Below are positions 62,635-64,000 of a stretch of 64,000 bases of DNA, piece after piece. Location: the NCBI GenBank assembly GCA_902519215.1, contig CABYIX010000004.1, forward strand, positions 1-64,000, given 5' to 3'. The notes beneath the pieces are model-generated. The model saw only the letters and a program-made list of their open reading frames with translations, did no database searches and was not told the origin of the DNA. This stretch comes from an uncultured Candidatus Actinomarina sp. GTDB lineage: Bacteria > Actinomycetota > Acidimicrobiia > Actinomarinales > Actinomarinaceae. The position numbers and the translations under genes were made by a program. Each line of letters opens with the position of its first letter. The first letter of the stretch is position 1.

Positions 62635-62655
62635 AACAAGAGCTTGTTCTATAAT
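62635..62655 (+). promoter_or_regulatory. Promoter of the BMP transporter genes with inverted repeat
   Basis: A perfect -10 TATAAT (62650-62655) lies 23 nt before the ATG; AT-rich sequence with A/T tracts precedes it. AACAAG-AG-CTTGTT (62635-62648) directly abuts the -10 and could be an operator. Unlike many genes here, this one has a leader with an AAGGAGGT-type Shine-Dalgarno. Confidence 0.5.
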
Positions 62656-62678
62656 GAAATCATGAAAAGGAGGTAAGG

Positions 62679-63686
62679 ATGCGAAGAAGTTGGGCGGTAG
62701 GCCTAATTATTATCAGTATTCTTGCTATGGCCTGCGGGGGAGCCGCAGACGTAGACGATTACAAAGCTGCATTTGTGTATGTAGGACCAGCGGACGATGG
62801 TGGATGGTCACAAGCACATGATGTAGGAAGACAATATCTTGTAGAACAAACCGGAATTGAGACAGCTTATACAGAGCTAGTTCCAGAGGATGCTACAGAA
62901 TTCAGAACAGTTGCTGAAGCTTATATTGAACAAGGTTACAATATAATTTTTGGAACAACTTTCGGCTATTTGGATGCAATGGCTGAAATGGCAGAAGAAT
63001 ATCCGGATGTCATTTTCTTACATTGCTCTGGCTATCTTAAAAATGATACAAACTTTGGAAATTATTTCGGAAAAATGTATCAACCAAGATATCTTTCAGG
63101 ACTAGCTGCAGGTGCAATGACAGAATCTAACAAAATAGGTTATGTTGCTGCGTTTCCTATTCCTGAAGTAATCAGAGGAATTAATGCTTTTGCAACAGGA
63201 GTAAAAGAAGTAAACCCAGATGCAACCGTTGAGGTTGTTTGGACATTTACATGGTTTGGTCCTGAAGCTGAAACACAAGCTGCGAATGCACTACTTGAAA
63301 CTGGAGTAGACGTGTTAGCACAACATCAAGATTCACCATCTACAGGCATTGCAGCAGAAGCTGCCGGTGCAAAGTGGATATCTTACAATACTGCATATGG
63401 ACAAGATGCTGCTCCTGGAGCCTTCGTAACAGCACCTGTTTGGGACTGGGGTCCATATTATGTTGAAATAGTTGAATCTATAATTAATGATGAATTTGTT
63501 GCTGAAGCTTACTGGGGAGGAATGGAAACAGGTTTAGTTTCACTTTATGAACTAACAAGTGATGTACCTACTGAAACAGCAAGCTTAATTTCAGATAGAA
63601 CTGAAGAGATTATTAGTGGTTCTTATGATCCGCCAATAGTTGAAGAAGAGTTCATCGATAATGTTATAGGAACAGTTAATCCATAA
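62679..63686 (+). CDS. BMP-family ABC transporter substrate-binding lipoprotein
   Basis: 335 residues. Lipoprotein signal peptide with lipobox LAMAC (Cys at about 19). The mature part has AAFVYVGPADDGGWSQAHDVGRQYL, GTTFGYLDAMAEMAEEYPDVIF and GYVAAFPIPEVIRGINAFATGVK, typical of BMP/PnrA-like receptors for nucleosides (some members bind other small molecules). AAGGAGG just ahead of the ATG. The ATPase gene follows, after a strong hairpin. Confidence 0.93.
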   Translation: MRRSWAVGLIIISILAMACGGAADVDDYKAAFVYVGPADDGGWSQAHDVGRQYLVEQTGIETAYTELVPEDATEFRTVAEAYIEQGYNIIFGTTFGYLDAMAEMAEEYPDVIFLHCSGYLKNDTNFGNYFGKMYQPRYLSGLAAGAMTESNKIGYVAAFPIPEVIRGINAFATGVKEVNPDATVEVVWTFTWFGPEAETQAANALLETGVDVLAQHQDSPSTGIAAEAAGAKWISYNTAYGQDAAPGAFVTAPVWDWGPYYVEIVESIINDEFVAEAYWGGMETGLVSLYELTSDVPTETASLISDRTEEIISGSYDPPIVEEEFIDNVIGTVNP

Positions 63687-63697
63687 CTATATAATTT

Positions 63698-63729
63698 TTA
63701 GACACTCCAGTATTTACTGGAGTGTCTAA
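63698..63729 (+). terminator. Strong hairpin between the BMP receptor and ATPase genes
   Basis: A perfect 14-bp stem (TTAGACACTCCAGT with its complement) around the loop ATTT, followed by AATTTTA... with only four T. It lies 12 nt after the receptor stop and 12 nt before the ATPase ATG. It may be a partial terminator or an mRNA-stabilising 3' hairpin that makes the receptor more abundant than the rest of the importer. Confidence 0.7.
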
Positions 63730-63740
63730 TTTTACTCAAC

Positions 63741-64000
63741 ATGAAAAATCCTATATTAGAAGCCAAAGGTATTTCCAAATCTTTTGGAAATATAAAAGCA
63801 CTAGATGATGTTGATTTTTTTCTTGAAAAAGGAATAATACATGGGCTCTTAGGAGAAAATGGTGCTGGTAAGTCATCTTTGATGAATATTCTTTCAGGTA
63901 TTTATTTACCTGAAAAGGGGACTTTAACAATAAATGGTAAATTAATTAAACGTCTGAATCCTGATTTAGCTTCTTCTTATGGTATTGGAATGGTACATCA
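63741..64000 (+). CDS. ABC transporter ATP-binding protein, BMP/nucleoside type (partial, runs off the right edge)
   Basis: The first 86 residues of an ABC ATPase: ILEAKGISKSFGNIKALDDVDF, Walker A GENGAGKSSLMNILSGIY, and GIGMVH at the edge. Walker B and signature lie beyond the window. Its position after the BMP receptor and the LLGENGAGKSSLM motif match the double-domain ATPase of YufO/sugar-type importers. Confidence 0.9.
   Translation, partial: MKNPILEAKGISKSFGNIKALDDVDFFLEKGIIHGLLGENGAGKSSLMNILSGIYLPEKGTLTINGKLIKRLNPDLASSYGIGMVH

Overview
This 64 kb window looks like a chromosomal segment of a streamlined, low-GC (about one third GC by eye) marine-type actinobacterium. It is most consistent with the 'Candidatus Actinomarina'/Acidimicrobiia type, but no 16S gene is present and the lineage is inferred. 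Pointers to Actinobacteria are a WhiB-family Fe-S regulator, coenzyme F420 genes (cofD, cofE), an F420/FMN-type PPOX protein, a mycoredoxin-like glutaredoxin, a DUF3152 secreted protein, and mycobacteria-like gene neighbourhoods (prfB-ftsE-ftsX-M23-smpB; sugar isomerase-manB near cofDE). Gaps are tiny, 11 of 12 convergent gene pairs overlap at their stops, and no phage, insertion sequence or CRISPR array was seen.

Layout. 1-9.4 kb: a truncated membrane gene, yqeY, a phosphodiesterase, whiB, then a minus-strand housekeeping run (prs, glmU, tRNA-Gln, ispE, rsmA, tatD) followed by an AbrB-like regulator, rsmI and a lipoprotein metalloprotease. 9.4-20 kb: mscL, an ABC exporter, lhgO directly abutting tmRNA (ssrA), an unknown gene, a PPOX protein, a probable selenocysteine-containing AhpD-like peroxidase, a DUF3152 protease-like protein, a serA-like dehydrogenase, a redox cluster (mycoredoxin, thioredoxin) and gamma-glutamyltransferase. 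20-28 kb: smpB, an M23 hydrolase, ftsX, ftsE, prfB (programmed +1 frameshift), secA, ahcY. 28-38 kb: sugar-phosphate isomerase, phosphomannomutase, glycosyltransferases and membrane partners, cofD-cofE, an epimerase and a sugar nucleotidyltransferase, which together suggest surface polysaccharide or glycolipid synthesis plus F420. 38-49 kb: methylcitrate genes prpD/prpC, a class A PBP, pepA, cobalamin adenosyltransferase, two membrane proteins and a large SpoIID/peptidoglycan-binding protein. 49-57 kb: transketolase, a fused LipB-LipA protein and the E2, fused E1 and E3 parts of a 2-oxoacid dehydrogenase, so the complex sits beside the enzymes that lipoylate it. 57-64 kb: an MBL-fold hydrolase, an acyl-CoA dehydrogenase, sufC-sufS-sufE, a phosphoribosyltransferase and the start of a BMP-type (nucleoside-like) ABC importer.

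Main points of interest: (1) an AhpD-like reading frame with an in-frame TGA exactly at the second Cys of the CxxC motif, followed at the right distance by a SECIS-like hairpin; (2) a pervasive promoter design in which a TANNNT box lies only 6-9 nt before the start codon, implying leaderless mRNAs; (3) a perfect CRP-type palindrome upstream of whiB; (4) lhgO starting on the base right after the tmRNA CCA; (5) a LipB-LipA fusion. All functional statements rest on motif recognition by eye; no database search was run.
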